Below, piece by piece: positions 27,295-37,028 of a DNA stretch of 64,000 bases (its first letter is position 1; the number at the start of each line of letters is the position of its first letter). The stretch covers positions 472,983 through 536,982 of the forward strand of contig CAVQVS010000009.1 in NCBI GenBank assembly GCA_963717215.1, read 5' to 3'. This stretch comes from Roseiarcus sp963717215 (GTDB lineage Bacteria > Pseudomonadota > Alphaproteobacteria > Rhizobiales > Beijerinckiaceae). A program made the position numbers and the translations under genes. The notes beneath the pieces were generated by a model. That model saw only the letters and a list, made by a program, of their open reading frames with translations, had not been told where the DNA came from and did no database searches.

Positions 27295-30200
27295 CTAGCG
27301 GCCGGATTCCGCGATGAGGGATCCGAGAATGCCCAGAAAGGTTGAGGCGTTGCTGCCGTCCGGGTCCGCCATTTCGTGGGTGGCGGGCAAGACAGTTGTG
27401 TCCGAGGGCCCGGGCCAGAGGGGCTCGATGAAGCCGAGCCCGCCTTCGGCGAGGTAGTCGGTGATGAGCTGGAAGGCCGACTCGGGGTGTCCGAGGCGCA
27501 GCCACTCGGCCGAAGGAGAGGCGGCGCCGGGCGTGTTAACAGCTAATTTCGCGGCCATGAGGTTCTGGCGGAAGGCGCGCACCTTCTTCGAGTAACCGTT
27601 GTCCAGCTGGCGGTCGAAGGAAGCGACGGCCGCCGAGCCATCGAAGGTCATGCCGCGGCGACGGAAGTGGGTGGCGCCGCTGAGGCACCACACATCGTCG
27701 ACGATCACGCTGGTGGTGCGGATGAAGGCGGTTCGTCCGGGGAACCCGACGGGGTGGAATACGGCTACCCGCTCCGGCGCCTCGGCGAGCAGGGTGCCCA
27801 CGGCTTCGCTGCGGGCCTGGTAATGCTCCCGCGACCAGCCGGGGTAGTTGGACGCGAAATCGGAATCGCGCGGCGTACAAACGATGACTTTCAGGTTGTA
27901 GTGCGCGGCGAGGCTGGTGGCGATCTCGGCTACGAGGTCGACCTCAGAAGCGGTGGGCGGGCCCGCGGGGCGAGCGGTGCGCGTGAATTGCGGCGATTCG
28001 ATGTAGATCAGCTCGCGGGCTTCGCGCAAGGCGCGGCGCAGCGACCATTGAGCATCGCGCAGGCCGTTCGTGGACACGATGATTTCACGACGGATCTCAC
28101 CGATGATGCGCACGTCGTTGGGGCTGGTGAACGTAGGGCGAGACACACCGAGCGCGTCGGCAATGCTGTTGACCACATCCTGCGCGGTGGTGCCGGCCGC
28201 GGGAGGAGTGGCAAGGCTCAACTCGGGCGTCTCACAGACGGCGGCGACGGTTTCGAGCAGGACGCCGCAATCGGTGTTGGCGGCGTTGGAGTCTGTGGGT
28301 GGATTGAAGTTGTTGCCACCCATGGCGATGACCCAGCCGGGCTGGGTTCCGGGGCTGCCGGGCAGCGGGAGGATGGGCTGGGCGCGGCGGATAGCGTAGC
28401 GGGCGAGGTCGTAGGCGAGTCCGCCGGTGACGTGAAGGCCGGGGGCGTGAACGTCGGGTCCGGCGGGATTGCCGGGATTGCCGGAGGCATGGAGGGCGGA
28501 GCGCGATTCGCGGGCGGCACGGCCACCGCTCAGCACGGCCTCCCATGCGAGCGGATTGTTGGAGTCCGGTCCTGTGCCCGTCACCATGATGGTTTCGAAG
28601 CGCGCCATGGTGGGCAAGCGGGGGCCCTGGCGGGGTACACCTTCGGAAGCGAGAGCGCGCGCGAACGAGATGACATTACCGGGCGCGGTCGAAGGCGGGG
28701 TGATGGTGTCGGGAATGCCGAAGAGCGGGTCGGGCGCGATCGATTGCATCTGCGGCAGCATGGGGGCGAAGGGGTTGGCGCCGGCGAAGGGATCGGGGGG
28801 CGGAGTGGCGGGACCGGCGCCCACGGCCACAGAGACGGCACCCCACATTCGCCGTTTGCCCTGGCGCGGGGCGACAACGATGTCCATGGTGAGATTGGCG
28901 GGGTTGGGCCGCGGCTGTCCGCCGGCGAGGGCGAACGGGTTGGGCAGCAGAATGTTGGTGGAACTGGCGTTGGCTGCGATCGCCGCCGCGCCATCGCCGC
29001 GCAGGAAGGAAGGCTGGTCGGCTATGGCGGCGATGGTGACGAACTGAGCGGGATATATGCGGATGTGCGCGCCGTCGGGAACTTTGTTGGCCTGGATGAT
29101 CACGACCACATCGTTGGGGTTGGCCCAGGCGGCGGCGATGCCGTCTTTGGGAGAGACGGGCGGGGTGGCGGCGGCGACGAAGCCTGCATTGCTGTTGGGC
29201 GAGGGGAAAGCGGGCCAGTGCGCGTTGGCGCCCTTCTGAGTGGGCAACGCCATGGTGGTGTCGAAGGCAGGCGATACGGCGAGGATCATCTGCTGGGATG
29301 TGCGGGCGAGAACGGCGCTCGACTGGGCGAGCATATCGGGGCCGTCGGTGAGGTAGTCGATCACGATCTGGTCGTGAACTTTGGGGAGGATGTCGGAAGG
29401 GATCTGCTGGTCGTCGGCCGGGATGCCGAGCGCGGTGGAAGCGGTGCGGTTGCCGAGCAGAGCCCATGTGGTGTCGATCACGGCGAGGCGAAAGAACAGG
29501 CGCTCGAGCGATACGGCGGGCGGAGTTAGTTTGGTTGTGCCGAGCAGGCCGTTGGTGGCCCAGCCCCAGCGCAGGGTCCCGTTATCAGTGCCAGCGTTAT
29601 CGATGCCGTCTCCGGAGTTGAGGGTGAAGAGGCCGGACGCGGGCACGGCACCGGTTTGCGTGCCGCCTGAATTTTTCGTGACCAGAGTGGAAGCGGGGAG
29701 CGCGGGCTGATAGACATTGCCGTGCAGATCGACCACGTGCACGAGGGTTTCGGTGGCGAGGGCTGCAATGGACTGAACGCCGCCGGCGGAGCTTGCGGCA
29801 TCGCCAGTGGAGGTCTTGCCGGTCAGGCCCGCCAGCCAGGTTTGCAGATCGTTGAGCAGAGCGGCGGTGTAAATGGGATCGACAATCAGGCCGCGCGAAT
29901 CGTGAAAGGAAATCTGGCCGAAAACCCCGGTCATCACGTCATCAGGCTCATACCAGCTGGAGGTCTTGAAGCCCTGCGCGCCGCGGACCACCATTGCGAC
30001 AGGAACCGGCAGCAGGGTGGGAGAGCCCGCGGAGGTGTAGCGTTCGCTCATGAGGCGCTCGAGACGCCGTGCGGCGGCGGGGTGAAGGCGATAGACCGCG
30101 GCGGTGCCGGTGAGCGGATTTCCGTTGGCTCCAATGAAGGCGGAGGTGCGCGTGCCGGCGGTGAGATAGAGGCTGATCTTGTCGCCCGTGCTGAAGGCCT

Positions 30201-30636
30201 GGGCGGTGGTGTTACCGGCGGAGCGAGCGATGGTGAGGGTGTCGCCGGAGCGGGCGGTGCATTCGATGATCTCTATCTTCGTGCCCGAGGAGCCGGCGAG
30301 TTTCAGCAGAATGCTGCCGCCGGTGGGGCTGGGGAAGTTGTTGCCCGCGCCCGCGGCTACGGTGAGAGAGGTATCGGTGGCGGAGATGTTGGCGGCGAGG
30401 GTGCTGGAGACGGGGGAGAAAGTGAAGTCGAGAATGCCCCGCCAGGGTGCGTGCAGCGCGCCGATATTCAGGGTAAGCGCGGTGGAATCGTAGTCTCCAG
30501 CGGCGGGGGTGGTGTCGGCCCAGCGGGTGGAAAGCGCAAGGGTGGTGAGGCCGAGCGTGTCGAGGCCATCGTTCTGCAGCGCCTGCTGCGCGTCGCTGAC
30601 GCTGATGGTGGTGATGTTGAAACTCGGGCCGCTCAT
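27295..30636 (-). CDS. Giant island protein C, with a degenerate phospholipase-D-like domain
   Basis: This uninterrupted 1113-residue protein starts at ATG 30636, with GGAGAA about seven bases before it, overlapping the preceding stop as ATGA. No signal peptide or membrane helix is visible. The first 150 residues are Thr/Ser/Ala-rich (LSTRWADTTPAAGDYDS; GDTLTIARSAGNTT), resembling the beta-rich repeats of phage or tail proteins. Residues about 860-1040 resemble a PLD fold: LRRALREARELIYIESPQFT, LKVIVCTPRDSDFASNYP and RTAFIRTTSVIVDDVWCLSG followed by ATHFRRRGMTFDGS. At the second HKD position the expected His-x-Lys is absent (the residues are R-T-T-S). I do not recognise the family overall. 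It is the last gene of the island operon. Confidence 0.8.
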   Translation of the reverse strand: MSGPSFNITTISVSDAQQALQNDGLDTLGLTTLALSTRWADTTPAAGDYDSTALTLNIGALHAPWRGILDFTFSPVSSTLAANISATDTSLTVAAGAGNNFPSPTGGSILLKLAGSSGTKIEIIECTARSGDTLTIARSAGNTTAQAFSTGDKISLYLTAGTRTSAFIGANGNPLTGTAAVYRLHPAAARRLERLMSERYTSAGSPTLLPVPVAMVVRGAQGFKTSSWYEPDDVMTGVFGQISFHDSRGLIVDPIYTAALLNDLQTWLAGLTGKTSTGDAASSAGGVQSIAALATETLVHVVDLHGNVYQPALPASTLVTKNSGGTQTGAVPASGLFTLNSGDGIDNAGTDNGTLRWGWATNGLLGTTKLTPPAVSLERLFFRLAVIDTTWALLGNRTASTALGIPADDQQIPSDILPKVHDQIVIDYLTDGPDMLAQSSAVLARTSQQMILAVSPAFDTTMALPTQKGANAHWPAFPSPNSNAGFVAAATPPVSPKDGIAAAWANPNDVVVIIQANKVPDGAHIRIYPAQFVTIAAIADQPSFLRGDGAAAIAANASSTNILLPNPFALAGGQPRPNPANLTMDIVVAPRQGKRRMWGAVSVAVGAGPATPPPDPFAGANPFAPMLPQMQSIAPDPLFGIPDTITPPSTAPGNVISFARALASEGVPRQGPRLPTMARFETIMVTGTGPDSNNPLAWEAVLSGGRAARESRSALHASGNPGNPAGPDVHAPGLHVTGGLAYDLARYAIRRAQPILPLPGSPGTQPGWVIAMGGNNFNPPTDSNAANTDCGVLLETVAAVCETPELSLATPPAAGTTAQDVVNSIADALGVSRPTFTSPNDVRIIGEIRREIIVSTNGLRDAQWSLRRALREARELIYIESPQFTRTARPAGPPTASEVDLVAEIATSLAAHYNLKVIVCTPRDSDFASNYPGWSREHYQARSEAVGTLLAEAPERVAVFHPVGFPGRTAFIRTTSVIVDDVWCLSGATHFRRRGMTFDGSAAVASFDRQLDNGYSKKVRAFRQNLMAAKLAVNTPGAASPSAEWLRLGHPESAFQLITDYLAEGGLGFIEPLWPGPSDTTVLPATHEMADPDGSNASTFLGILGSLIAESGR

Positions 30637-32138
30637 ACGCTCTTCTCCGTGAACGTGCCGTCGGGAGCGGTGATGCGGACTACGAAGCCCTTCAGTTTGG
30701 CAGTTGTGACGACGGTGTAGGTGCAGGGCGGACCGCCTCCGCTGCGGGTGATGTAGAACGACGGCAAGGGCGCGGGGGGCAGCTTGGTCGGCACGCTGCC
30801 GAGCGGCGTGGAGACCGATGGCGGCGGCGGGAAGACGACCGGGATGAGCGGCACTCCGGTGACTTTCAGGATGTAGGGGCCATCGAGCGGCGGGATCAGG
30901 GGCGAGGCGCTGGAAAAAGTTAGCACGATGTGTCCGGGAGGCGGCACCGCGCCGCCGGTCATATGCAGGCTGGAAAGATCGGCCACGACTACGGGTGAGC
31001 CGGCGGCGACGGTGATGAGCTGTGCTCCGGTGCGGCCCAGCGGGTCGGTGATGCGCACGGCAAAACTAACGACGTCGGCGAGGGCGGCGCGGGGCAGGAG
31101 CGCGCGGTAGGTAGTGACTCCGCCGGTGGTGTCGGTGACCCAGATGCCGGAACCGGCGGCGGGCATGGCGGAGTCGAGGGCGTCGAGCGTGGTGTCGAGA
31201 GAGATGAGAGGGGCGGCACCGGCCACGGAAGCCCGCACGGAAATCTTATGCGGGCCCAGCGGGGTTTTCTTGCGCGGGGAAGCGCAGGTCCACTGAACCA
31301 TGACGTCGGGTGGGTTGGGGCCTTTGCCGAGGGACAAGGCGGAGAGGACAGGCGGGTCGGCGGGCGGCAGAACGACCCAGGCGGCATTGCTCGGCTCGGA
31401 ACGGCCGGGGAGTCCGCCGCGGGTGAGATCGGTGCCGGTCCAGCAGGTGGCGCGATACCAAACGCGGCGCCAAGATCCCCCGGGCGCGTCGGTGCCGGTG
31501 ACGGTGCTGATGAAGGGGCCGTAGTCAGGATCGGGGGACATTGTGGCGACCCAACCGGCGCCGCTGGCGCTGAGCTGCGCGATGGGCGGTCCCATGGTGT
31601 CGACCTCGCGGGCGGCATCGTCGACCCGCACGCGATAGAATTCGACCATTTTGGGCCGCGGGCCGGGGCGGCTGGTCACGGTGACAGACGCTTTATACAC
31701 GGGCGGATTGACGCTGGTATCGAGGATCTGGCGGGCTTCAATCATGGGCGGCGCGGGTTTGGTGATGTGCGGGGCGGCGATGGCGATGATGGAGTTCCTG
31801 CGGATTGGGGCCGGAGGGCCAGGCGCTCTCCACCTGGCCGGCGCTGATGCCGAGGACCACGAAGACATGAATGCCGGTGGAGCCTTTGGGAAGGGCGATG
31901 TCGGTGGAGGTGGCGGCGAGTGGCTTGGCGTTCCAGCGGGTAAAAGAACGGCGGATGGGATGCGCCTGAAACGCATTGCGAATGACGAGCAGACGCGCGT
32001 CGAGGGTGGCGGTCTGGGCCGGCTCGGGAATACCCCACTCCTGGAGCAGGCTGGCCTCGGTGGCTTCGTAGATGAAGTAGCCGGTGGCGTTGGGCTGCGC
32101 GGTCCAGGAAATGCGGACGTGGCTGCTGCCGGCGGCAT
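30633..32138 (-). CDS. Giant island protein B, C-terminal part (frame after a shift)
   Basis: The reading frame is open from 32138, but coding character starts only at about 31800: RNSIIAIAAPHITKPAPPMI, then SVNPPVYKASVTVTSRPGPR. Before that the translation is Pro/Arg-rich and shadows the overlapping frame of 31738-34215. Joining AWPSGPNP of that frame to RNSIIAIAAP gives a smooth protein, so a one-base shift near 31800 is likely. The real part (about 385 residues) is beta-rich with repeated hydrophobic-strand units (FYRVRVDDAAREVDT, MVQWTCASPRKK, SFAVRITDPLGRTGAQLITV) like fibronectin type III domains. It ends four bases inside the start of protein C. Confidence 0.7.
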   Translation of the reverse strand: MPPAAATSAFPGPRSPTPPATSSTKPPRPACSRSGVFPSRPRPPPSTRVCSSFAMRFRRIPSAVLLPAGTPSHSPPPPPTSPFPKAPPAFMSSWSSASAPARWRAPGPPAPIRRNSIIAIAAPHITKPAPPMIEARQILDTSVNPPVYKASVTVTSRPGPRPKMVEFYRVRVDDAAREVDTMGPPIAQLSASGAGWVATMSPDPDYGPFISTVTGTDAPGGSWRRVWYRATCWTGTDLTRGGLPGRSEPSNAAWVVLPPADPPVLSALSLGKGPNPPDVMVQWTCASPRKKTPLGPHKISVRASVAGAAPLISLDTTLDALDSAMPAAGSGIWVTDTTGGVTTYRALLPRAALADVVSFAVRITDPLGRTGAQLITVAAGSPVVVADLSSLHMTGGAVPPPGHIVLTFSSASPLIPPLDGPYILKVTGVPLIPVVFPPPPSVSTPLGSVPTKLPPAPLPSFYITRSGGGPPCTYTVVTTAKLKGFVVRITAPDGTFTEKSV

Positions 32139-34215
32139 CGGGGATGCTGCCGAGCTGGACGTGGAAGACGGGAATTACGGGCGGGCGAGGGTCGCCCGTG
32201 GAAACGAGGACGGGACGCTGCGGCCAGGGGCTAAAGCGGTTCGGGGCGATGGCTTCCTGGCCGCGCGCCCACATGACTAGGCCGACGAAAGGGGTGCTCG
32301 CGAAGTCGAGTGAAAGAGGGACGGTGAGGCGGTAGCGGCGGTTGGTTCCCTGCCCTGAGCCATAGGTGGTCAACTGCGTTTCGCCATCTTCCGTGATGGG
32401 AACGAGCGTGCCGTCGAGTGAACTGGGGGTATCGCCAGCGAAGGTGACGGTGATGGCCGCGCCGCCTCCGGCCAGGGCTCGGTCAAAGCCGGAGGGGATC
32501 GGAATGACAGGAGCGGGATCTCCGTGGGTGGCGGCGGCGAAGACCTTGCCGACGAGCACGATCTGCATCGGTCTGCGGATGCGCCAGTCCCAGAAGAGGT
32601 CGACTTCGAGCGTGGTGGCGCAGACGGAGCCGCTGGCAGGGGCTACGGGCTTCAGTTTTACGGCGCCGAGGCGCACGGGGTCGAGATCTGGCTGCTGCAC
32701 AGTGGTGTCGGTGGTGGCCCATGCGCTCCACTGCCCATAGATGTCCTGGAGGGCGGCTCCATACTTCAGCTGCCGGGTTCCGGGTGAGGAAGGGATATCG
32801 ATTTCGCGATCCATCACATGGACGCGAAACCATTCGGGATCGAGCGGCTCAGGGGAGTCGAGGGGCGCGTTGATGATGACGGGGCAGTAGCCTCCGCTGT
32901 GACGCGGCTCCATCAGCGGGACGGTCGCGGCGGAGGGAGCGAGGGAGGCGCGCGCGGCGGCGCAACTGGCGATGCGGAAGAGTTGAGGGACGGAAGGCCG
33001 GTCCCAATCGAGGTGGACGGATTCGCGCCAGTCCTGATCGACGGCGAGCGGGCGAAGAGCGCCCACGATTTCGGTGGCCACGTTGGCCGCCATGGGAGGG
33101 GTGGGGGCGGCGCCGGGCGCGGGGATCACCACGGCATAGTCGGCGGGCGCGGAGGCTCCGTCGAAGCCTTTGGCCCAGTGGGCGGTGATCATGTAATCGT
33201 TTATCTGCGAGGCCACGGCGAGAGTCGGCCTGATGTTGGCGGGGTAGGCTGTGCCGAAGCCGAGCGCGAGGCTCAGGAAAGGATCGGTGGCGGCGGCCAT
33301 ATAGGTCATGGGTAGCGGCTGAAGCGTGGTTGTGGTGCCGGGTTTGTTGGTGTGCTGGCCACTGGAATTCTTTGGGGGCGGCAGCGGCACGGTGAGAGTC
33401 TGGGCGACCTGGGCGTTGGGCGGGAAGTTCTGGGCAATGTCGTGGAGGTATTGGAGGAGATCGCCATCGAGATCCTTCACCAGTTGGGGGTGGTTGGGCT
33501 GCGCCCATGCGGGGGCGCTGATGCCAGCCGCGAGAGTCGTGCCCCAGCCGACGCGCGGCGCTCCGCGATCTAGGCGCTGCACGGCCGCAGTTTGGGGATC
33601 GGTCAATGCGGTGACCATGCCCTGCGCGCCGCCGTAACCGCCGATGCCATTCCACTTGCCGCTGGGCACCGGCAATCCGACGATTTCTACCTTGGTCCAG
33701 CCGGGCGCGTTGGCGTAGCCGTCCGGGACGACGCCGCGCGCCGCATTCATGGTGACGCCGGCGGGGAGGGTCAGGGAGGTGATGAGTTTGGCCGCAATGG
33801 GGACGGTTACGTTGCCCGCCGATACGGCGCGGAAGCCGACTATGTTCCCAAAGATGGGGGCACCGGCGAAGGCTAAGACCGTGCCAGGCAAGGTAACGGT
33901 CAGGTCGACGCTGATCATCGAGAGCGGCCCGGCGGTCCAGGTGAGCAGACTGAGACCGAAGAGCTGGAGCGATTGAAGGTGGGTGGTGAGCGGCTGAAGG
34001 ACTTGCTGGTTGGAATGGGGGCGCGACCAGACGATGAACGGCTCGGTGGGGAGACCGCAATCTGCGTGGGCGACCCAGCGCAGTTCCACAACGCTGCCGA
34101 GAGTGTCCTGAGCACCGGCGGGACTGCCAATGTTGAGGCGCCGCGCAACGGTGCCCCAGTTGATGACGGCGCCTTCGCCCTGAAACCGCTTGTGATCGAT
34201 AGTGTATGTGGGCAC
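31738..34215 (-). CDS. Giant island protein B, N-terminal and central part
   Basis: The frame starts at GTG 34215, directly after the TAA of the previous gene (34217), with GGAGGAAG about 12 bases upstream. The 825 residues lack a signal peptide. The N-terminal half (RRLNIGSPAGAQDTLGSVVE, MISVDLTVTLPGTVLAFAGA, TYMAAATDPFLSLALGFGTA) is beta-rich and unknown. The later part holds an apparent fibronectin-like module (PPVIPVFHVQLGSIPDAAGS, HVRISWTAQPNATGYFIYEA, NAKPLAATSTDIALP). The last 19 residues, after about 31800, are out of frame. With the next frame the protein would have about 1190 residues. I cannot name the family. Confidence 0.75.
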   Translation of the reverse strand: MPTYTIDHKRFQGEGAVINWGTVARRLNIGSPAGAQDTLGSVVELRWVAHADCGLPTEPFIVWSRPHSNQQVLQPLTTHLQSLQLFGLSLLTWTAGPLSMISVDLTVTLPGTVLAFAGAPIFGNIVGFRAVSAGNVTVPIAAKLITSLTLPAGVTMNAARGVVPDGYANAPGWTKVEIVGLPVPSGKWNGIGGYGGAQGMVTALTDPQTAAVQRLDRGAPRVGWGTTLAAGISAPAWAQPNHPQLVKDLDGDLLQYLHDIAQNFPPNAQVAQTLTVPLPPPKNSSGQHTNKPGTTTTLQPLPMTYMAAATDPFLSLALGFGTAYPANIRPTLAVASQINDYMITAHWAKGFDGASAPADYAVVIPAPGAAPTPPMAANVATEIVGALRPLAVDQDWRESVHLDWDRPSVPQLFRIASCAAARASLAPSAATVPLMEPRHSGGYCPVIINAPLDSPEPLDPEWFRVHVMDREIDIPSSPGTRQLKYGAALQDIYGQWSAWATTDTTVQQPDLDPVRLGAVKLKPVAPASGSVCATTLEVDLFWDWRIRRPMQIVLVGKVFAAATHGDPAPVIPIPSGFDRALAGGGAAITVTFAGDTPSSLDGTLVPITEDGETQLTTYGSGQGTNRRYRLTVPLSLDFASTPFVGLVMWARGQEAIAPNRFSPWPQRPVLVSTGDPRPPVIPVFHVQLGSIPDAAGSSHVRISWTAQPNATGYFIYEATEASLLQEWGIPEPAQTATLDARLLVIRNAFQAHPIRRSFTRWNAKPLAATSTDIALPKGSTGIHVFVVLGISAGQVESAWPSGPNPQELHHRHRRPAHHQTRAAHD

Positions 34216-34216
34216 G

Positions 34217-36976
34217 TTAGTCCACTTCCTCCCAGGGAGCTGTTGCGAGAACCTTGTCGAGCACGGTGTAGAAGGTGTTGGTGGCGGCAGGTCCGTCGAG
34301 ATAGGGTTCGGTATAGACGATGTGTTCGAGCGCGAGGAGCAGGCGCTTGCCGCGTGATCCGGCGGTGAGGGTCACGAGGGCCCGCTGTCCGCCGGGCGCG
34401 ACGACGATGTGATCCACGATATTGTCGCCGCCGGGCTTCTGAGTCAGTTCGAGCCAGGGCTGCGAGGTCAGTTCATACCACTTGGCGGCGTGCGGGCCGG
34501 GGTCGGTGATCTGGGTCGGGATGGGGTGTTCCCGCCACATGGGTTCGGAGGAATCGACCAGCACGGCGACCGGCTGCGGCGGCGATGAGGGTTCCCAGAA
34601 AACCGTGAGCCCGGGCGTTTTGGGCACGGGCATGGCCTCAAGGCCGGCGGCTTGGAGAGCGGAATCGAATTCGTGGCCCTGGGGCTGCGCGGCGGCAAAT
34701 TGCGGCCCGATGGCCTGGAGTTTGCCGACATTTGCGGCCGCAACTCCGCGGTGATTGATCTTCGAAGTGATGAACGACTGCGCGAAGTCGGTTTCGGAGC
34801 GGAAGCCGCCGGTGGAGAAGGATCCGCGCCAGATGCGCGTGCCGGGATCGCCGTCAGCCGCGGCTTTGTCGAGCATCTCGATATCGATGAGGTAATCGGT
34901 GTAGAGGTCGAGCGGAATGGGAATGGTCACCATGGTGTGCCGAATGGTTTCGCCGCTGCCATTGATGCAGTGCAGGTTCGGCAACTGAGCGCGTACGGCG
35001 CCTTCCCAGGGCGAAAGCACGGTACCTTTGACCGGCTTGAGGTTGGCCGGATTCAGCGGAAGCGGATGGGGCGACCCCGGCGTACTGGGTACGGGCACGT
35101 ACGACGACGGCCGCAAGCGGACCTGAAGCTTCTTGCCGTAGGCGTCGTAGACCGAAGCCACGTTGTTCGTTGCGAAGACGATTTTGACGGGCTCGGAAGC
35201 GAAGTAGTGTTTCTCGGCTTCGCCAGGCAAGGCAACCAGAATCCAGGGATCGAGCTGCGCCGGAGGATTGCTGTCGGTGCGGAACCAGAAGGACTGGTTT
35301 TGGGTGGTTGTGGTGATGCTCGAGGGGTCTTTACCCGGCGTGCGCTGCTGGCTGCTGGCGGAGGTCGTCAGGGAGACCTGATAGGTCGTGTTCGGGACAA
35401 GCAGCGCATTGTCCGCGCTGTCGAGACCGAGAGCGTCGTTGAGCACGCCCTGCTTCAGCTTCTGCTGCGTGGTGTCGTAAGTAGACCTGATGAGCTCCGA
35501 TTTCTTGAGCGCCTCAATGCCGCCGACATAGAAGGGCCGGAGGGTGATTTCATTGCGGATTTGAGCGCTGGCGCGGTCGCAGCCAATCTGCACGCGACTC
35601 GCGCCGAGGGCACCTTTCACTTCCACGAACACGGGCACATAGTTCTTCGCCTGGGCGGCGAGTTCTTCCAGCACAACAGCGATAGGCTCCCAGATGCTGG
35701 TGATGGAAGTCCAACTGGCGGGCAGTGAGGAGGGGCCGATCTGGTCGGCGGAGGTGACGGTGTGCGCGTTGGACAGATGATCGGCCGCGTCACTGGCGGC
35801 GACGATCACAACTTTGTTGATGAGGCGCGCGGGGATCCACATGAAGAAGCGCGCATATTGGAACTCCTCGTGGAAATCGAAGATGACGGCGTCATCGAGC
35901 GGACCCGGATGGAAGTGAAGAGCGGCGCTTTCCTGCTTCAGATATTCGGCGAAGGACTCCATACCGGGGCCGGTGAGGGACTGTCCGTCGAACAGGGGCG
36001 AAGCGAGGGCCCAGCCGAAGCAGGCGGGCGAAGGCGTGCCGACGGCGCTGGGGACGGAACTGACGGGCGAGAACAAAGACCCGGTGGTCAGAACGGCCCG
36101 CGAAACGGCTTCGCCGTTCATGAGCTTCGTGAGAGCCTGATCGGCGTTGACGATCTCGGCCGGGTTCACGATCTGGCGCGCGTCGCCGCGTATTTTCAGG
36201 ACGGGATTATTGGCCAGGGGAACGGATACGTTGGTGATGGCAGTGGCCTCGGCGGATATGGGCGAGAGCGGAGGAGCGGCGATGGGCCGAAGGTTGGCGA
36301 CGACAACGGGCGCGATGCTCCTGAGCAGAGAGGGATTGGCGGACGATTGATTCGCGGCCGATTGATTTCCGGGCGCCGCGACGCTGGGCGGGGGCACACC
36401 CGCCTTCGGGCATTGAACCGCCGCTCCCTCTATTTCGGCGGGAATGATGCCGCGCAGATTGTCGAAGCTGGAATTGCCGGTGCGCCAGCGCTCGGTGACC
36501 TGAAGTGTAGTGTCGGCGGGCGTGGAGCGAATGGCGCCGGGCGGGTCGGGGAAGGCGAGGCCATAAGGCTCCCAGCCGTGCGGATTGGGGCCGAGCACCT
36601 GGAAGAAGAAGCTCCAGATCACGGGGGCGCCGGGTGCGGCGGGCTTGCAGACATCGCCCCACTTTCGAACGGTGGTCTCATCGAGGTATTTGCTGGAGCC
36701 GACGGCTTTGGGCGTGGCGTCCGGGACCCAGCTCATGAGCGCGAGTTGAGCTTCGAGCGCCAGGTCGCCGGCCTTGGTGTTCCACCAGACAGCGGGTGTG
36801 TTGCCCGCGGTTACGGGACCGACCAGATCGATCGCGGTGATCATGTACTGGTAGAACATGTCGCCGCGCTGAACCCAGCCGTCGGCGGGCGCGTCGGGCG
36901 TTCCACCGATGGGTTGGCCTTTGAATTTCAGGGCGGGGTCCTGCAGCGGGGGCATGGCCAGCATGAGGGCGGGCAC
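34217..36976 (-). CDS. Giant island protein A, third segment
   Basis: From GTG 36976 the frame encodes 919 residues, ending at 34217 two bases before protein B starts. Protein-like sequence continues upstream of the GTG without a stop (LHDGVESDGGAPAGDLPIVP), matching the point where the previous frame ends at FGPA (about 37040), so this was probably fused to it by one reading frame. No motif of a known enzyme is evident. Features: a Ser/Asn-rich segment near residue 200 (NQSAANQSSANPSLLRS), alternating hydrophobic strands and a helical stretch around 430 (IWEPIAVVLEELAAQAKNYV). No signal peptide or transmembrane helix. A separate gene starting at 36976 without a good ribosome site is the alternative. 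Confidence 0.72.
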   Translation of the reverse strand: MPALMLAMPPLQDPALKFKGQPIGGTPDAPADGWVQRGDMFYQYMITAIDLVGPVTAGNTPAVWWNTKAGDLALEAQLALMSWVPDATPKAVGSSKYLDETTVRKWGDVCKPAAPGAPVIWSFFFQVLGPNPHGWEPYGLAFPDPPGAIRSTPADTTLQVTERWRTGNSSFDNLRGIIPAEIEGAAVQCPKAGVPPPSVAAPGNQSAANQSSANPSLLRSIAPVVVANLRPIAAPPLSPISAEATAITNVSVPLANNPVLKIRGDARQIVNPAEIVNADQALTKLMNGEAVSRAVLTTGSLFSPVSSVPSAVGTPSPACFGWALASPLFDGQSLTGPGMESFAEYLKQESAALHFHPGPLDDAVIFDFHEEFQYARFFMWIPARLINKVVIVAASDAADHLSNAHTVTSADQIGPSSLPASWTSITSIWEPIAVVLEELAAQAKNYVPVFVEVKGALGASRVQIGCDRASAQIRNEITLRPFYVGGIEALKKSELIRSTYDTTQQKLKQGVLNDALGLDSADNALLVPNTTYQVSLTTSASSQQRTPGKDPSSITTTTQNQSFWFRTDSNPPAQLDPWILVALPGEAEKHYFASEPVKIVFATNNVASVYDAYGKKLQVRLRPSSYVPVPSTPGSPHPLPLNPANLKPVKGTVLSPWEGAVRAQLPNLHCINGSGETIRHTMVTIPIPLDLYTDYLIDIEMLDKAAADGDPGTRIWRGSFSTGGFRSETDFAQSFITSKINHRGVAAANVGKLQAIGPQFAAAQPQGHEFDSALQAAGLEAMPVPKTPGLTVFWEPSSPPQPVAVLVDSSEPMWREHPIPTQITDPGPHAAKWYELTSQPWLELTQKPGGDNIVDHIVVAPGGQRALVTLTAGSRGKRLLLALEHIVYTEPYLDGPAATNTFYTVLDKVLATAPWEEVD

Positions 36977-37028
36977 GGCGTCGATGGGGACGATCGGCAG
37001 GTCTCCGGCCGGTGCGCCTCCATCACTC

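Noticed and set aside
27667..29529. Plus-strand open frame of 620 codons
   Set aside because: It is the antisense of protein C; the translation is dominated by Gly, Arg, Val and Asp in shadow-like pattern, with no motif or ribosome site. The minus-strand frame is open for 1113 codons and has domains.
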